A DNA stretch of 64,000 bases, taken from Siphonodentalium dalli (lineage: Eukaryota > Mollusca > Scaphopoda > Gadilida > Siphonodentaliidae). Below are positions 34,640-45,312 of the stretch, piece after piece (the stretch's first letter is position 1; every line of letters starts with the position of its first letter). A program made the position numbers and the translations under genes. Location of the stretch: assembly GCA_032622095.1 (NCBI GenBank), contig CP136066.1, positions 128,741,917-128,805,916 on the forward strand. Direction: 5' to 3'. The notes under the pieces were generated by a model that saw nothing but the letters and a program-made list of their open reading frames with translations, did not search any database and was not told where the DNA came from.

Positions 34640-35320
34640 ATAGTCGCGTTACTTTATAGGTCAACATTGGTCAAACCGTCATTATCACCTGACAAATTTA
34701 TTTTGGTCTATCGTATCAACCCCTATTTTCTCCCGCGCGTAAGTTTCAACCTTGGTCATTATCGCTCCACTAATTTGTATCGTTTCATCGGTATGAATTC
34801 CATATCCAATTATCCACATATAACCAACCCAACCTCTAATCCCGGTCCAATTTATTTCTTTCTTTCATCGGTATATTCACGTTACGTAATATTTTATCAC
34901 GTGATATTTGTACTTATATGTCTATGGTATTACTATAGTATACTGTATACGTATATCAATTGCTATTCCTATCTATATAATCCTGGTGCCATCTATAGAG
35001 ATAGATCATTTCAGACACACCCCCCCCCCCCCCCCATTTTACATCATTGCTGCTTTAGTACAGTCGCGATGCAACATCGCTCCACTAATTTATGTCAGGT
35101 CATCGGTACAAACCACTTTTTCTCCGAGTCCATATAACCAACCCAACATCTTATAGATGACTATTCTGGCACTATATAGAGATGACTAAGATTCTGACAC
35201 CCCCCTATTTTATAGCCATGTTGCAACAGTAGAGTTCAGATGCATAATATGTCAACATCGGTCGTTATCGCTCTACAAATTTATATCGGTTCAACCCTTA
35301 GTTTCCTGTATCGCCCACCC
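34640..35320. repeat. Degenerate repeats with ATCGCTCCACTAATTT-TATC
   Basis: The phrase (T)TATCGCTC(C/T)AC(T/A)AATTT-TATCG-TTCA recurs near 34758, 35078 and 35266 with shared flanking wording (ATATAACCAACCCAAC). The 156-codon open frame here is crossed by a poly-C tract and shows no protein-like motif, so it is not called a gene. Confidence 0.5.
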
Positions 35321-35540
35321 CTCCCTCAGTTTATTTTTTCAGTTGTATTATAGTCTCATTACGTACACATTTTATCTTTTCTAACTTTTGCTTCAACGCG
35401 TTGAGTTCCGCTGCAGACAATATAAAACTGACAACATTTTGAAATGTAAGCAGGCTTCAAACTCATCTTATCCAAGAAAAACTCTGGTTACATAAGAAAT
35501 TTGTGTATACGGTGTACGCGCATTTGTCGGTTACGTAGCG

Positions 35541-36681
35541 TTTTTCCGAAGACCCATAACTCCGAAGGTCCGATTCTCCGAAGGTCCGATTCTCCGACGC
35601 CCCGATTCTCCGAAAGCCCATAACTCCGAAGTCCCGATTCTCCGAAATCCCATAACTCCGAAGACCCATAACTCCGAAAGCCCATAACTCCGAAGGCCTA
35701 TAACTCCGAACGCCCATAACTCCGAAGGTCTATAACTCCGAAGGTCCGATTCTCCGAAGGTCCGATTCTCCGAAGGTCCGATTCTCCGAAGATCATGTTT
35801 TATCGCTTATTAAATAGTGTACAGTCCAGTGGCGGGGTCAATGGGGTCCTAGGGAAGACCGCCCCCAAAAAAAACATGTCAAATGTCATGTAAACGTCAG
35901 GAAATCCCTCCTAGGCATTCAAATATTCACAGTGTTCCTGCCCAGGGGAGCCCCCGGACCAACGATTGGGGGCGACCCCTCCCATGTATGCGCTCCCCAA
36001 ATCAGGCCTTCGTGATATGCTTTCGGCATATCATATGCATGATATATATATCCCCCACATATCCCCCACATATGCTAATTAATGTGCACCCCTAAATGGG
36101 AACCCTGGCTCCGCCACTGGTGTGCACCGGGTATATTATAACGAAACGCTGCAAGAATGTCAGAGTAGCCTAACATGCACAGGGGCGACAAGTTCTTCCC
36201 CGTTCACCTCTGGCATCTCATGGGCCAACGTAACGTTATAGTATCTGGTGTATAGTCAGTGGCGGGCCAGGATTCCCATTTAGGTGGGGGGCAGTAGGAC
36301 AATTTGAATATTTTGATTTCCGGGCGTTTACATGACATTGGACATGTTTTGGTAGGGGCCCATATTGTCTGAAATAGCAAGTAGAGGTTTAATGGGGGCA
36401 GTGGGAATTTTGGGACCCCTTGGCTTCGCCACTGGACTGTACACTATTTAGTAAACGATAATACCCCGATAAAACAAAATCTTCGGAGAATCGGACCTTC
36501 GGAGAATCGGACCTTCGGAGTTATGGGCCGTCGGAGAATCGGGCCTTCGGAGTTATAGGTCTTCGGAGAATCGGCCCTTCGGAGTTATAGGTCTTCGGAG
36601 TTATAGGTCTTCGGAGAATCGGCCCTTCGGAGTTATGGGCTTTCGGAGAATCGGATCTTCGGAGTTATGGGCCGTCGGAGA
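35541..36681. mobile_element. Fold-back element with 16-bp minisatellite arms (left portion)
   Basis: The left arm (35541-35795) is an array of 16-bp units CTCCGAAGGTCCGATT / CTCCGAAGCCCATAA. The right arm (36478-36681, continuing at 46239-46325 beyond the inserted palindrome) is the same array in inverted orientation (CTTCGGAGAATCGG / CTTCGGAGTTATGGG). Sequence just inside the arms is also inverted: AATAGTGTACAGTCCAGTGGCG near 35813 pairs with the tract around 36430, and ACATGTC-AATGTCATGTAAACG near 35873 pairs with 36325-36345. Outer ends read TTTTTCCGAAGACC and, on the other strand, GTTTTCCGAAGACC. No protein is encoded. The design is that of a Foldback-type non-autonomous transposon. Confidence 0.8.
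36676..36681. repeat. Target-site duplication CGGAGA, left
   Basis: CGGAGA abuts the first base of the palindromic element (36682). An identical hexamer abuts its last base (46239-46244). Collapsing the two restores the 16-bp minisatellite in correct phase. Confidence 0.8.
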
Positions 36682-36840
36682 AGAAGAATAGATGCCTCGT
36701 TACTCTCACATCTAAAAATAGAATCTTTGGGGTCTAAAATTGGTTGTGGGTGTCTCGTTACCTTCACATCTAAAAATAGAATCTTTGGGTCTAAAAATTG
36801 TTTGAGGGTAAAATTGTTTGAGGGTAAAATTGGTTGCACT
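36682..36840. repeat. Terminal/subterminal repeats of the palindromic element, left
   Basis: Two near-copies of a ~60-bp unit (TCGTTAC--TCACATCTAAAAATAGAATCTTTGG) stand head to tail, followed by two copies of TAAAATTGTTTGAGGG. The mirror set is at 46080-46238. Such subterminal repetition is common in transposon ends bound by a transposase or integrase. Confidence 0.75.
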
Positions 36841-36995
36841 AAAATATTCCCAAAATATCAAAACCCAAAAAAATTTCAAAACTTCCAAAAATTATTTTTT
36901 CCAAAAAATCCCAAAACTTCAAAAATTTTAAAACCCCCAAAATTCCAAACTTCCAAATTATCAAAACCCTCAAAATTATTTCTCCAAAAAAAAGT
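36841..36995. other. G-poor, C/A-rich strand-asymmetric tract
   Basis: About 150 bp of the plus strand contain almost no G and are made of phrases like AAACTTCCAAAAATT and TCAAAACCC. The mirror tract at about 45925-46080 has almost no C. It is non-coding and lies just inside each terminus. Confidence 0.75.
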
Positions 36996-37054
36996 ATAAA
37001 TAAAAAATTTATAACGAGTTTTCGGTTTCTGATAATCTCGATATTAAAAAAATG

Positions 37055-37606
37055 TCGAATGTTAAATTATTTGCGCGTAATATCTTTCGTTATTTTTTTT
37101 GTTCAAATATTTTTCATGAATTTATTAATCGATGTGTATGGACAGTCGCTGTAATGTTGGACATTGTGACCATCGATATGAATGCATACATTCCAGTGTT
37201 TTATCGGACGCAGTTCATATAATTGTCATACCTGAAAATAGACACTATTACTTTTACATAAATAATAAAGAGCGTTTATTCTTTACACTCTCTCTATCCC
37301 ATATGACAGGTGTGTATTATCGTGAATTATTGGAAGTTTTGAGATGTACTATGTTCAATCCCTAACGGTCGAAAATTGTAATGTGAAATTAGAACCCTCC
37401 AGAATGAATTGTTCGCTGTACACGCAATCACACGCGACATTGATGGTAACAATGTCGTGTGTCACACCTTTGCTTTACCAAATGAATTATATTATTTCCC
37501 CGGTCACAGTTATATGGTATTCAGAAAACATATCGATTTAATGTCTGAACAAAACGAGTTAGTATCAATTAAGGTTGATAAACTGTGTCATTCACACGAT
37601 AATTAG
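37055..37606 (+). pseudogene. Eroded unidentified gene of the palindromic element, left copy
   Basis: Three overlapping frames give protein-like segments in succession: one ending about 37365 containing VIPENRHYYFYINNKERLFF, and one ending with a stop at 37606 containing LPNELYYFPGHSYMVFRKHIDL. Together they look like a ~170-180-residue protein broken by one or more single-base shifts near 37340-37400. The identical copy is at 45313-45860 on the other strand. It lies between the terminus and the ATPase and faces it. I do not recognise the family; a minor virion or accessory protein of the parent element is possible but unproven. Confidence 0.35.
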
Positions 37607-37835
37607 TTAGCCAAAAACATGCATACATATTAAGTCAGGTCGTGAGACACTCAATTATAGAAATTGCTTTGATGACATTGTTATAACAACATTACGTAAT
37701 AACCCCTTATCACTCCAGTCACACTTACGATCATATACCGAAACTACAGGTAGCACCGATGATGTAACATTATATCACTGCTATTGTACCAATGATAGGT
37801 TCAGACATGTTCCATGTTTAGAAAAGAAAAGTTAC

Positions 37836-37895
37836 CTATAATTCTGCTGTGGTTAAGCAGTCCATTATTTAGGGCATACCTGTATGTAGGCCTAC
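37836..37895. repeat. Fragment of CAGTAATGCCC-family MITE, left arm
   Basis: GTTACCTATAATTCTGCTGTGGTTAAG-AGTC-ATTATTTAGGGCAT-CCTGTA resembles the right half of the MITEs at 4166 and 46424. The mirror copy is at about 45038-45098. Confidence 0.55.
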
Positions 37896-37902
37896 CAGTG
37901 GA

Positions 37903-38076
37903 TGAATAGTCTGCCGGAGAAGTACTGTGTAGACAGGTCTTGTCGGTAAGAGAGTCAGACGAGTAGTGAAGGCTCGGCTATTAAAACATAGTAATGCGAT
38001 AGCGAACATCAAACGAGTCTGCGCACGCATATCTGTCAAAGGATACAAGGGCAGTCATTGGTCAATTTATCCCCGG
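37903..38076. repeat. ~190-bp block, copy 1 (left arm, distal)
   Basis: AGTCTGCCGGAGAAG-ACTGTGTA ... TAATGCGATAGCGAACATC ... TCATTGGTCAAT-TATCC. The same block recurs at about 40787-40980, in part at 41390-41485, and inverted at 41935-42135 and 44835-45015. It contains GCGATAGCGAACATC and an inverted CCAAT box (ATTGG). In the left arm it stands on both sides of the ATPase gene, which suggests a regulatory or replication role. The short frames across different copies are in different phases and are not conserved, so it is non-coding. Confidence 0.7.
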
Positions 38077-38980
38077 TGTCAGCTCAGTACCCAATCGGGA
38101 CGAAGCCGAAGGTCAACTCATTTTTTTTTGCTCATTATAGTACGTCACTTGGACATTTTATCAGTTTATCACGTCATCACTAAATGTGGCAATCGGGTAT
38201 CCACCGATGCCTGCAATTTATTATTTATAATAATTGGACTCATTGATCTCACGTAAATAATACTCTTAGTTGTTCCAATAAAATAGTTATCAAATTCGAT
38301 CACCAATAGATTTGACTGTGGAATATAATGACCTTTAACTTATTTATCGATCTATGTTAGAACATGGTCTTAACAAAAAACTTGACCATAACAAAAATTA
38401 CCTTACATTTATGCATGAATCTAATTAGACCATGCGTAAATATTGTCAGCTTATCGTCTGATGAGCAAATCCGATGTTTATCAAAAATAGTACAACTTCC
38501 AGTTGGTAATTACTCTTACGAATGAAGAGCGTTGAACATATACGAAATTACTACACGAATGAACTGAAATTTATATTTCACATCTTACCAACAACAGATA
38601 CAGACATAGTCATAGTGTTATACTATCTTACATGTACACACGCTATGACATCATTCGAAGGGGCAATACACTCAAGGAGTTAAAGTGACACGAAACAAGG
38701 GACGTGATGCAATATTGGTGTTTGAATATTAAAAGGAACACAAGACACTCTAAAGGGACACTCATTATGAATGAATGTTAACAATACAAGCGCAGTGGTT
38801 GAAAGTTAAAATGACAGATCAATATTTAAGGGTCAAATTTTCGGGCACTTAATGCACCTTTTATCATTACGTATCGTTTCTCACTCTACAATTCCCAATA
38901 ATCCACACACTCTCTCCCTCCCCCAGCTTATAGATATATAACGAAAACGAGAATATCATGTTGATGAAGTTTATTGAAAT

Positions 38981-40682
38981 TTAATCGTCCGAATTGTCAT
39001 CACTTTCGCCAGAAGTGTCATATGTTACGTCCATGAATTTTTCTAGCATCGGTTTGTACTTTAATATTGACATTTTCACTGCATCATATTCTCCATAACC
39101 ATTATTCAAATATTTGTCGACTTTATCCATGACTCTGTTGTGCAGAGTCCCATTGCGCAGCTGCAGATACGATACTATTGTCCAAGCATAATCAGTCATA
39201 AAGTGTATCATATCTTTACTTTTAAGGTCCTTGTCAGCTTGTTCTTTTGCTTCTGCGTCTTTCGAGCCATTTTCCTTATACGTGTCCACTTTATCACTCC
39301 ATTCCTCACGTGTTTTATCTCTACTTTCATCACGCAAACTTTTGAAGTATTCATCTTCATTCAATTTAATTTCCTTATTCTGACTATCATCCGGGTCCTC
39401 AGTTAATTTTCGTTTTAACTTATTTTCTTGACACCAGTTTTTTACGTGTCTCTGAACATCATAATGATCTGCGAACAAAAGCCCGCATTCATTACAAGGG
39501 TACGACATGTCTTCTTGAATGTCTCTGTTTTGATGGTTCTTCTTATTAATTTCATCGAGATCACCAGGTGGCCGTATGTCGTTAGTATAGTCATTATGTT
39601 GACCCTGGGGCACAATATAATTATATGTTATGCCCTTCTGTTGACCGGGGAGTTCTCTGTCATCGTATTTCATCGCATTCTGTTGACCCTGGGTCTCAGT
39701 GTCTTTTGTATGTTTTATCATCCCATTCTGTTCATCTGGGTGTTCTCTGTCTTTTTGGAGATTATATTTCATGCCATTCCATTCACCCCTATGTTGGTTC
39801 GTGTCCTCTTTTAGTACATTCTGTCGCAGATGTAATGTGTCCGGTGTTGCGGCTTTTAAATCCACCAGTAGGTAACCGTACGGTTCACTCGTCGCTTCCG
39901 AAAACTCTCGAACCATACGCTGAGGACATTCAGGATACATCTGTCTTGATAATGTTGAAATTAATCCCTTGTCGATTGGGTTATTGAACAATACCAAATA
40001 TTGACAATTTCGTCGTTGCGTTGGATCTTTGTTGTAGTAGAAATTCTGGTTCAAACTTATCAAAGATAAGTTCAAATGGTGACTTCCTTCGGAATGCAAA
40101 TCATTAACTCTCTGGTCTTTTGATGAAGTTTGCATCAAGTCATCGAGTATAACTAGATTTTTATACCGGGGGTTGATAAGCGAATCCAAGTTTGCTGGTA
40201 TTCCTCGTATAAAGTTGACCTGAGGGGTGACGGTATACTTTAATTCGTCATATAGGGGCTGCCAATATTTATAAAACCATATTATTCTGTCAGGTGCGGG
40301 TGATATTTTTGAGGCAGACTTTTGTAGTAAGGTTTTCACGAAGTATGTCTTACCACAAGATGTCGGTCCACTTACACATGCCGTGAATGGATGCTTGAAA
40401 ATAAAATCTTCATGGACATTGGCCATTGGATCATCAAAGCAGGATGTTATGTCGCTTTGTTGCTGTGTCCCCTGCTGGTGTTGTAGTATCTGGTGTGGCT
40501 GTAATGGCTGTTGTTGTGGCTGATGATACTGCTGCCTGTTGCTGCTACGGTCTGTTGCTGTTGCTTGGTGCTGCTGCTGTGGGTGTCGGTTAACAAACTC
40601 AGTGTGCTTAGATTGTACATGTCTTATCAAATCATGGTTCCGCACATACCCCCCTAGAGCAAATTGAACACTGGTGCTTCAT
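38981..40682 (-). CDS. Packaging-type P-loop ATPase with zinc fingers, left copy
   Basis: Open from GTG at 40645 to TAA at 38981 (554 codons). The natural ATG is at 40682, but an extra C in the run 40649-40654 puts the first zinc finger (C-x2-C-x12-H-x4-H) out of frame. Then come a Gln/His-rich linker (residues 21-66), Walker A GPTSCGKT (93-100), Walker B VILDDL (165-170) and a conserved YLVLFNNPID ... PYGYLLVDLK stretch to about 264. Next are degenerate GQQ-GM-Y repeats (290-370), a C-x2-C-x12-H-x4-C finger, a charged region and an acidic tail. FtsK/HerA-like ATPases of Polintons and related viruses drive DNA packaging into capsids; I infer the same origin here. An AATAAA signal follows the stop by a few bases, consistent with a transcribed gene. 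Antisense frames of 88-128 codons are shadows. Confidence 0.8.
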
Positions 40683-40786
40683 TTATACTTGACTAAAATG
40701 TCTCGGTATATGGATTTCCTTTATACAAATGTTCCTTATAACCTAAAAATATGTCATGTCCGTATGTTTGATAACTTTATGTAGAT

Positions 40787-40980
40787 GAAATAGTCTGCCG
40801 GAGAAGCACTGTGTATACGGGGAATCAACAGGTCTTGTCGGTAAGAGAGTCAGACGAGAAGTGAAGTATCGACTATTAAAACATAGTAATGCGATAGCGA
40901 ACATCAAACGAGTCTGGACACGCATATCTGTCAAAAGATACAAATAGCCGTCATTGGTCAATCTATCCTCGGTATCACTT
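40787..40980. repeat. ~190-bp block, copy 2 (left arm, upstream of ATPase)
   Basis: Near-identical over most of its length to 37903-38076, with a short insertion (CGGGGAATCAACAG). It lies directly upstream of the minus-strand ATPase start, where a promoter would be expected. Confidence 0.75.
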
Positions 40981-41045
40981 TTCGTTTTACAAAATCAATT
41001 TCACCGAGAGGTTCCCTCGTCATTTGTAGTGACGTAATTGTGGCA

Positions 41046-41049
41046 CCGC

Positions 41050-41083
<34 letters not shown>

Positions 41084-41377
41084 ATTGCGGTATTTGCCGG
41101 CGGCGGCGGCGGCATTGCGGTATTTGCCGGCGGCGGCGGCGGCATTGCGGTATTTGCCGGCGGCGGCGGCGGCGGCGGCATTGCGGTATTTGCCGCCGGC
41201 GGCGGCGGCATTGCGGTATTTTACTGCGGCGGCGGTGCAGCCACCGCCGCCGGGGTCCGCCGCCGGCGGACCCCGCAGTAAAATACCGCAATGCCGCCGC
41301 CGCCGGCGGCAAATACCGCAATGCCGCCGCCGCCGCCACCGCCGGCGGCAAATACCGCAATGCCGCCGCCGCCGCCG
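41046..41377. repeat. GC-rich palindromic array 1
   Basis: Tandem units of (GGC)n ATTGCGGTATTTGCC on the left half and their reverse complement on the right half, pivoting on half-sites GGGGTCCGCCG around a single C near 41267. A second symmetric pair, TTTACTGCGG and CCGCAGTAAA, brackets the pivot. The whole array can fold into one long hairpin. It ends at GATGTTCGCTATC (41377-41389), which forms a 13-bp inverted repeat with 41402-41414. Ala/Arg/Pro-rich frames in all phases are artefacts of the repeat. Confidence 0.9.
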
Positions 41378-41389
41378 ATGTTCGCTATC

Positions 41390-41553
41390 ACATAGTAATG
41401 CGATAGCGAACATCAAACGAGTCTGGACACGCATATCTGTCAAAAGATACAAATAGCCGTCATTGGTCAATCTATCCTCGGTATCACTTTTCGTTTTACA
41501 AAATCAATTTCACCGAGAGGTTCCCTCGTCATTTGTAGTGACGTAATTGTGGC
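41390..41553. repeat. Duplicated arm-end block between the two GC arrays
   Basis: This is a direct copy of about 40881-41045 (arm end, same orientation as the left arm). It makes the centre asymmetric: arm, array 1, arm-end copy, array 2, inverted arm. Array 2 is therefore the true axis of the palindrome and array 1 is an extra copy. Confidence 0.85.
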
Positions 41554-41554
41554 A

Positions 41555-41558
41555 CCGC

Positions 41559-41589
<31 letters not shown>

Positions 41590-41873
41590 ATTGCGGTATT
41601 TGCCGGCGGCGGCGGCATTGCGGTATTTGCCGGCGGCGGCGGCATTGCGGTATTTGCCGGCGGCGGCGGCGGCGGCATTGCGGTATTTGCCGCCGCCGGC
41701 GGCGGCATTGCGGTATTTTACTGCGGCGGCGGTGCAGCCACCGCCGCCGGGGTCCGCCGCCGGCGGACCCCGCAGTAAAATACCGCAATGCCGCCGCCGC
41801 CGGCGGCAAATACCGCAATGCCGCCGCCGCCGCCGCCGGCGGCAAATACCGCAATGCCGCCGCCGGCGGCGGC
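41555..41873. repeat. GC-rich palindromic array 2 (axis of the palindrome)
   Basis: Same design as array 1 with slightly different (GGC)n lengths; the pivot is near 41758. Its flanks (GTGGCACC on the left, GGTGCCAC on the right) continue into the inverted arms, so the symmetry runs without a break from the array into 4.4 kb on each side. Confidence 0.9.
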
Positions 41874-42238
41874 GGTGCCACAATTACGTCACTACAAATG
41901 ACGAGGGAACCTCTCGGTGAAATTGATTTTGTAAAACGAAAAGTGATACCGAGGATAGATTGACCAATGACGGCTATTTGTATCTTTTGACAGATATGCG
42001 TGTCCAGACTCGTTTGATGTTCGCTATCGCATTACTATGTTTTAATAGTCGATACTTCACTTCTCGTCTGACTCTCTTACCGACAAGACCTGTTGATTCC
42101 CCGTATACACAGTGCTTCTCCGGCAGACTATTTCATCTACATAAAGTTATCAAACATACGGACATGACATATTTTTAGGTTATAAGGAACATTTGTATAA
42201 AGGAAATCCATATACCGAGACATTTTAGTCAAGTATAA

Positions 42239-43938
42239 ATGAAGCACCAGTGTTCAATTTGCTCTAGGGGGTATGTGCGGAACCATGATTTGATAAGACA
42301 TGTACAATCTAAGCACACTGAGTTTGTTAACCGACACCCACAGCAGCAGCACCAAGCAACAGCAACAGACCGTAGCAGCAACAGGCAGCAGTATCATCAG
42401 CCACAACAACAGCCATTACAGCCACACCAGATACTACAACACCAGCAGGGGACACAGCAACAAAGCGACATAACATCCTGCTTTGATGATCCAATGGCCA
42501 ATGTCCATGAAGATTTTATTTTCAAGCATCCATTCACGGCATGTGTAAGTGGACCGACATCTTGTGGTAAGACATACTTCGTGAAAACCTTACTACAAAA
42601 GTCTGCCTCAAAAATATCACCCGCACCTGACAGAATAATATGGTTTTATAAATATTGGCAGCCCCTATATGACGAATTAAAGTATACCGTCACCCCTCAG
42701 GTCAACTTTATACGAGGAATACCAGCAAACTTGGATTCGCTTATCAACCCCGGTATAAAAATCTAGTTATACTCGATGACTTGATGCAAACTTCATCAAA
42801 AGACCAGAGAGTTAATGATTTGCATTCCGAAGGAAGTCACCATTTGAACTTATCTTTGATAAGTTTGAACCAGAATTTCTACTACAACAAAGATCCAACG
42901 CAACGACGAAATTGTCAATATTTGGTATTGTTCAATAACCCAATCGACAAGGGATTAATTTCAACATTATCAAGACAGATGTATCCTGAATGTCCTCAGC
43001 GTATGGTTCGAGAGTTTTCGGAAGCGACGAGTGAACCGTACGGTTACCTACTGGTGGATTTAAAAGCCGCAACACCGGACACATTACGTCTGCGACAGAA
43101 TGTACTAAAAGAGGACACGAACCAACATAGGGGTGAATGGAATGGCATGAAATATAATCTCCAAAAAGACAGAGAACACCCAGATGAACAGAATGGGATG
43201 ATAAAACATACAAAAGACACTGAGACCCAGGGTCAACAGAATGCGATGAAATACGATGACAGAGAACTCCCCGGTCAACAGAAGGGCATAACATATAATT
43301 ATATTGTGCCCCAGGGTCAACATAATGACTATACTAACGACATACGGCCACCTGGTGAGCTCGATGAAATTAATAAGAAGAACCATCAAAACAGAGACAT
43401 TCAAGAAGACATGTCGTACCCTTGTAATGAATGCGGGCTTTTGTTCGCAGATCATTATGATGTTCAGAGACACGTAAAAAACTGGTGTCAAGAAAATAAG
43501 TTAAAACGAAAATTAACTGAGGACCCGGATGATAGTCAGAATAAGGAAATTAAATTGAATGAAGATGAATACTTCAAAAGTTTGCGTGATGAAAGTAGAG
43601 ATAAAACACGTGAGGAATGGAGTGATAAAGTGGACACGTATAAGGAAAATGGCTCGAAAGACGCAGAAGCAAAAGAACAAGCTGACAAGGACCTTAAAAG
43701 TAAAGATATGATACACTTTATGACTGATTATGCTTGGACAATAGTATCGTATCTGCAGCTGCGCAATGGGACTCTGCACAACAGAGTCATGGATAAAGTC
43801 GACAAATATTTGAATAATGGTTATGGAGAATATGATGCAGTGAAAATGTCAATATTAAAGTACAAACCGATGCTAGAAAAATTCATGGACGTAACATATG
43901 ACACTTCTGGCGAAAGTGATGACAATTCGGACGATTAA
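42239..43938 (+). pseudogene. Packaging-type P-loop ATPase with zinc fingers, right copy (frameshifted)
   Basis: Inverted copy of the gene at 38981-40682. Here the ATG at 42239 and the N-terminal C2H2 finger are in frame. A C run at 42748-42751 is one base shorter than in the other arm, so the frame closes at 42766 just before Walker B. The rest is open from about 42770 to the TAA at 43938. The Walker A motif lies in the first piece, Walker B and the C-terminal finger in the second. A few substitutions distinguish it from the left copy (for example LRLR for LHLR, and GELDE for GDLDE). AATAAA lies just after the stop. Neither copy alone gives an uninterrupted protein. Confidence 0.8.
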
Positions 43939-43939
43939 A

Positions 43940-45312
43940 TTTCAATAAACTTCATCAACATGATATTCTCGTTTTCGTTATATATCTATAAGCTGGGGGA
44001 GGGAGAGAGTGTGTGGATTATTGGGAATTGTAGAGTGAGAAACGATACGTAATGATAAAAGGTGCATTAAGTGCCCGAAAATTTGACCCTTAAATATTGA
44101 TCTGTCATTTTAACTTTCAACCACTGCGCTTGTATTGTTAACATTCATTCATAATGAGTGTCCCTTTAGAGTGTCTTGTGTTCCTTTTAATATTCAAACA
44201 CCAATATTGCATCACGTCCCTTGTTTCGTGTCACTTTAACTCCTTGAGTGTATTGCCCCTTCGAATGATGTCATAGCGTGTGTACATGTAAGATAGTATA
44301 ACACTATGACTATGTCTGTATCTGTTGTTGGTAAGATGTGAAATATAAATTTCAGTTCATTCGTGTAGTAATTTCGTATATGTTCAACGCTCTTCATTCG
44401 TAAGAGTAATTACCAACTGGAAGTTGTACTATTTTTGATAAACATCGGATTTGCTCATCAGACGATAAGCTGACAATATTTACGCATGGTCTAATTAGAT
44501 TCATGCATAAATGTAAGGTAATTTTTGTTATGGTCAAGTTTTTTGTTAAGACCATGTTCTAACATAGATCGATAAATAAGTTAAAGGTCATTATATTCCA
44601 CAGTCAAATCTATTGGTGATCGAATTTGATAACTATTTTATTGGAACAACTAAGAGTATTATTTACGTGAGATCAATGAGTCCAATTATTATAAATAATA
44701 AATTGCAGGCATCGGTGGATACCCGATTGCCACATTTAGTGATGACGTGATAAACTGATAAAATGTCCAAGTGACGTACTATAATGAGCAAAAAAAAATG
44801 AGTTGACCTTCGGCTTCGTCCCGATTGGGTACTGAGCTGACACCGGGGATAAATTGACCAATGACTGCCCTTGTATCCTTTGACAGATATGCGTGCGCAG
44901 ACTCGTTTGATGTTCGCTATCGCATTACTATGTTTTAATAGCCGAGCCTTCACTACTCGTCTGACTCTCTTACCGACAAGACCTGTCTACACAGTACTTC
45001 TCCGGCAGACTATTCATCCACTGGTAGGCCTACATACAGGTATGCCCTAAATAATGGACTGCTTAACCACAGCAGAATTATAGGTAACTTTTCTTTTCTA
45101 AACATGGAACATGTCTGAACCTATCATTGGTACAATAGCAGTGATATAATGTTACATCATCGGTGCTACCTGTAGTTTCGGTATATGATCGTAAGTGTGA
45201 CTGGAGTGATAAGGGGTTATTACGTAATGTTGTTATAACAATGTCATCAAAGCAATTTCTATAATTGAGTGTCTCACGACCTGACTTAATATGTATGCAT
45301 GTTTTTGGCTAA
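43940..45312. other. Mirror of 37607-38980: non-coding part of the right arm
   Basis: Reverse complement of the left arm between the ATPase and the eroded gene. It includes the ~190-bp block (44835-45015) and a MITE fragment (45038-45098). The 96-codon frames in both arms fall across the ~190-bp block and are not conserved in its other copies, so I do not call a gene. Confidence 0.65.

Noticed and set aside
34667-35156. 156- and 82-codon frames
   Set aside because: They cross degenerate repeats and a poly-C tract. The sequence is hydrophobic/aromatic as expected from AT-rich DNA, with no motif.
39140-39987. 88-128-codon plus-strand frames opposite the left ATPase (and the mirror frames at 42932-43779)
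   Set aside because: They are antisense to a domain-bearing ATPase gene and lack any motif. They are shadows.
41001-41963. Several 90-170-codon Ala/Pro/Arg-rich open frames over the GC arrays on both strands
   Set aside because: They exist in every phase because the (GGC)n repeat has few stops. They have no non-repeat protein content and the two arrays do not keep the same frames.
41960-42178. 72-codon frame starting MTNDGYLYLL (and inverted copies)
   Set aside because: It overlaps the ~190-bp repeat block. The homologous block at 44.9 kb has a different frame and stop, so the protein is not conserved.
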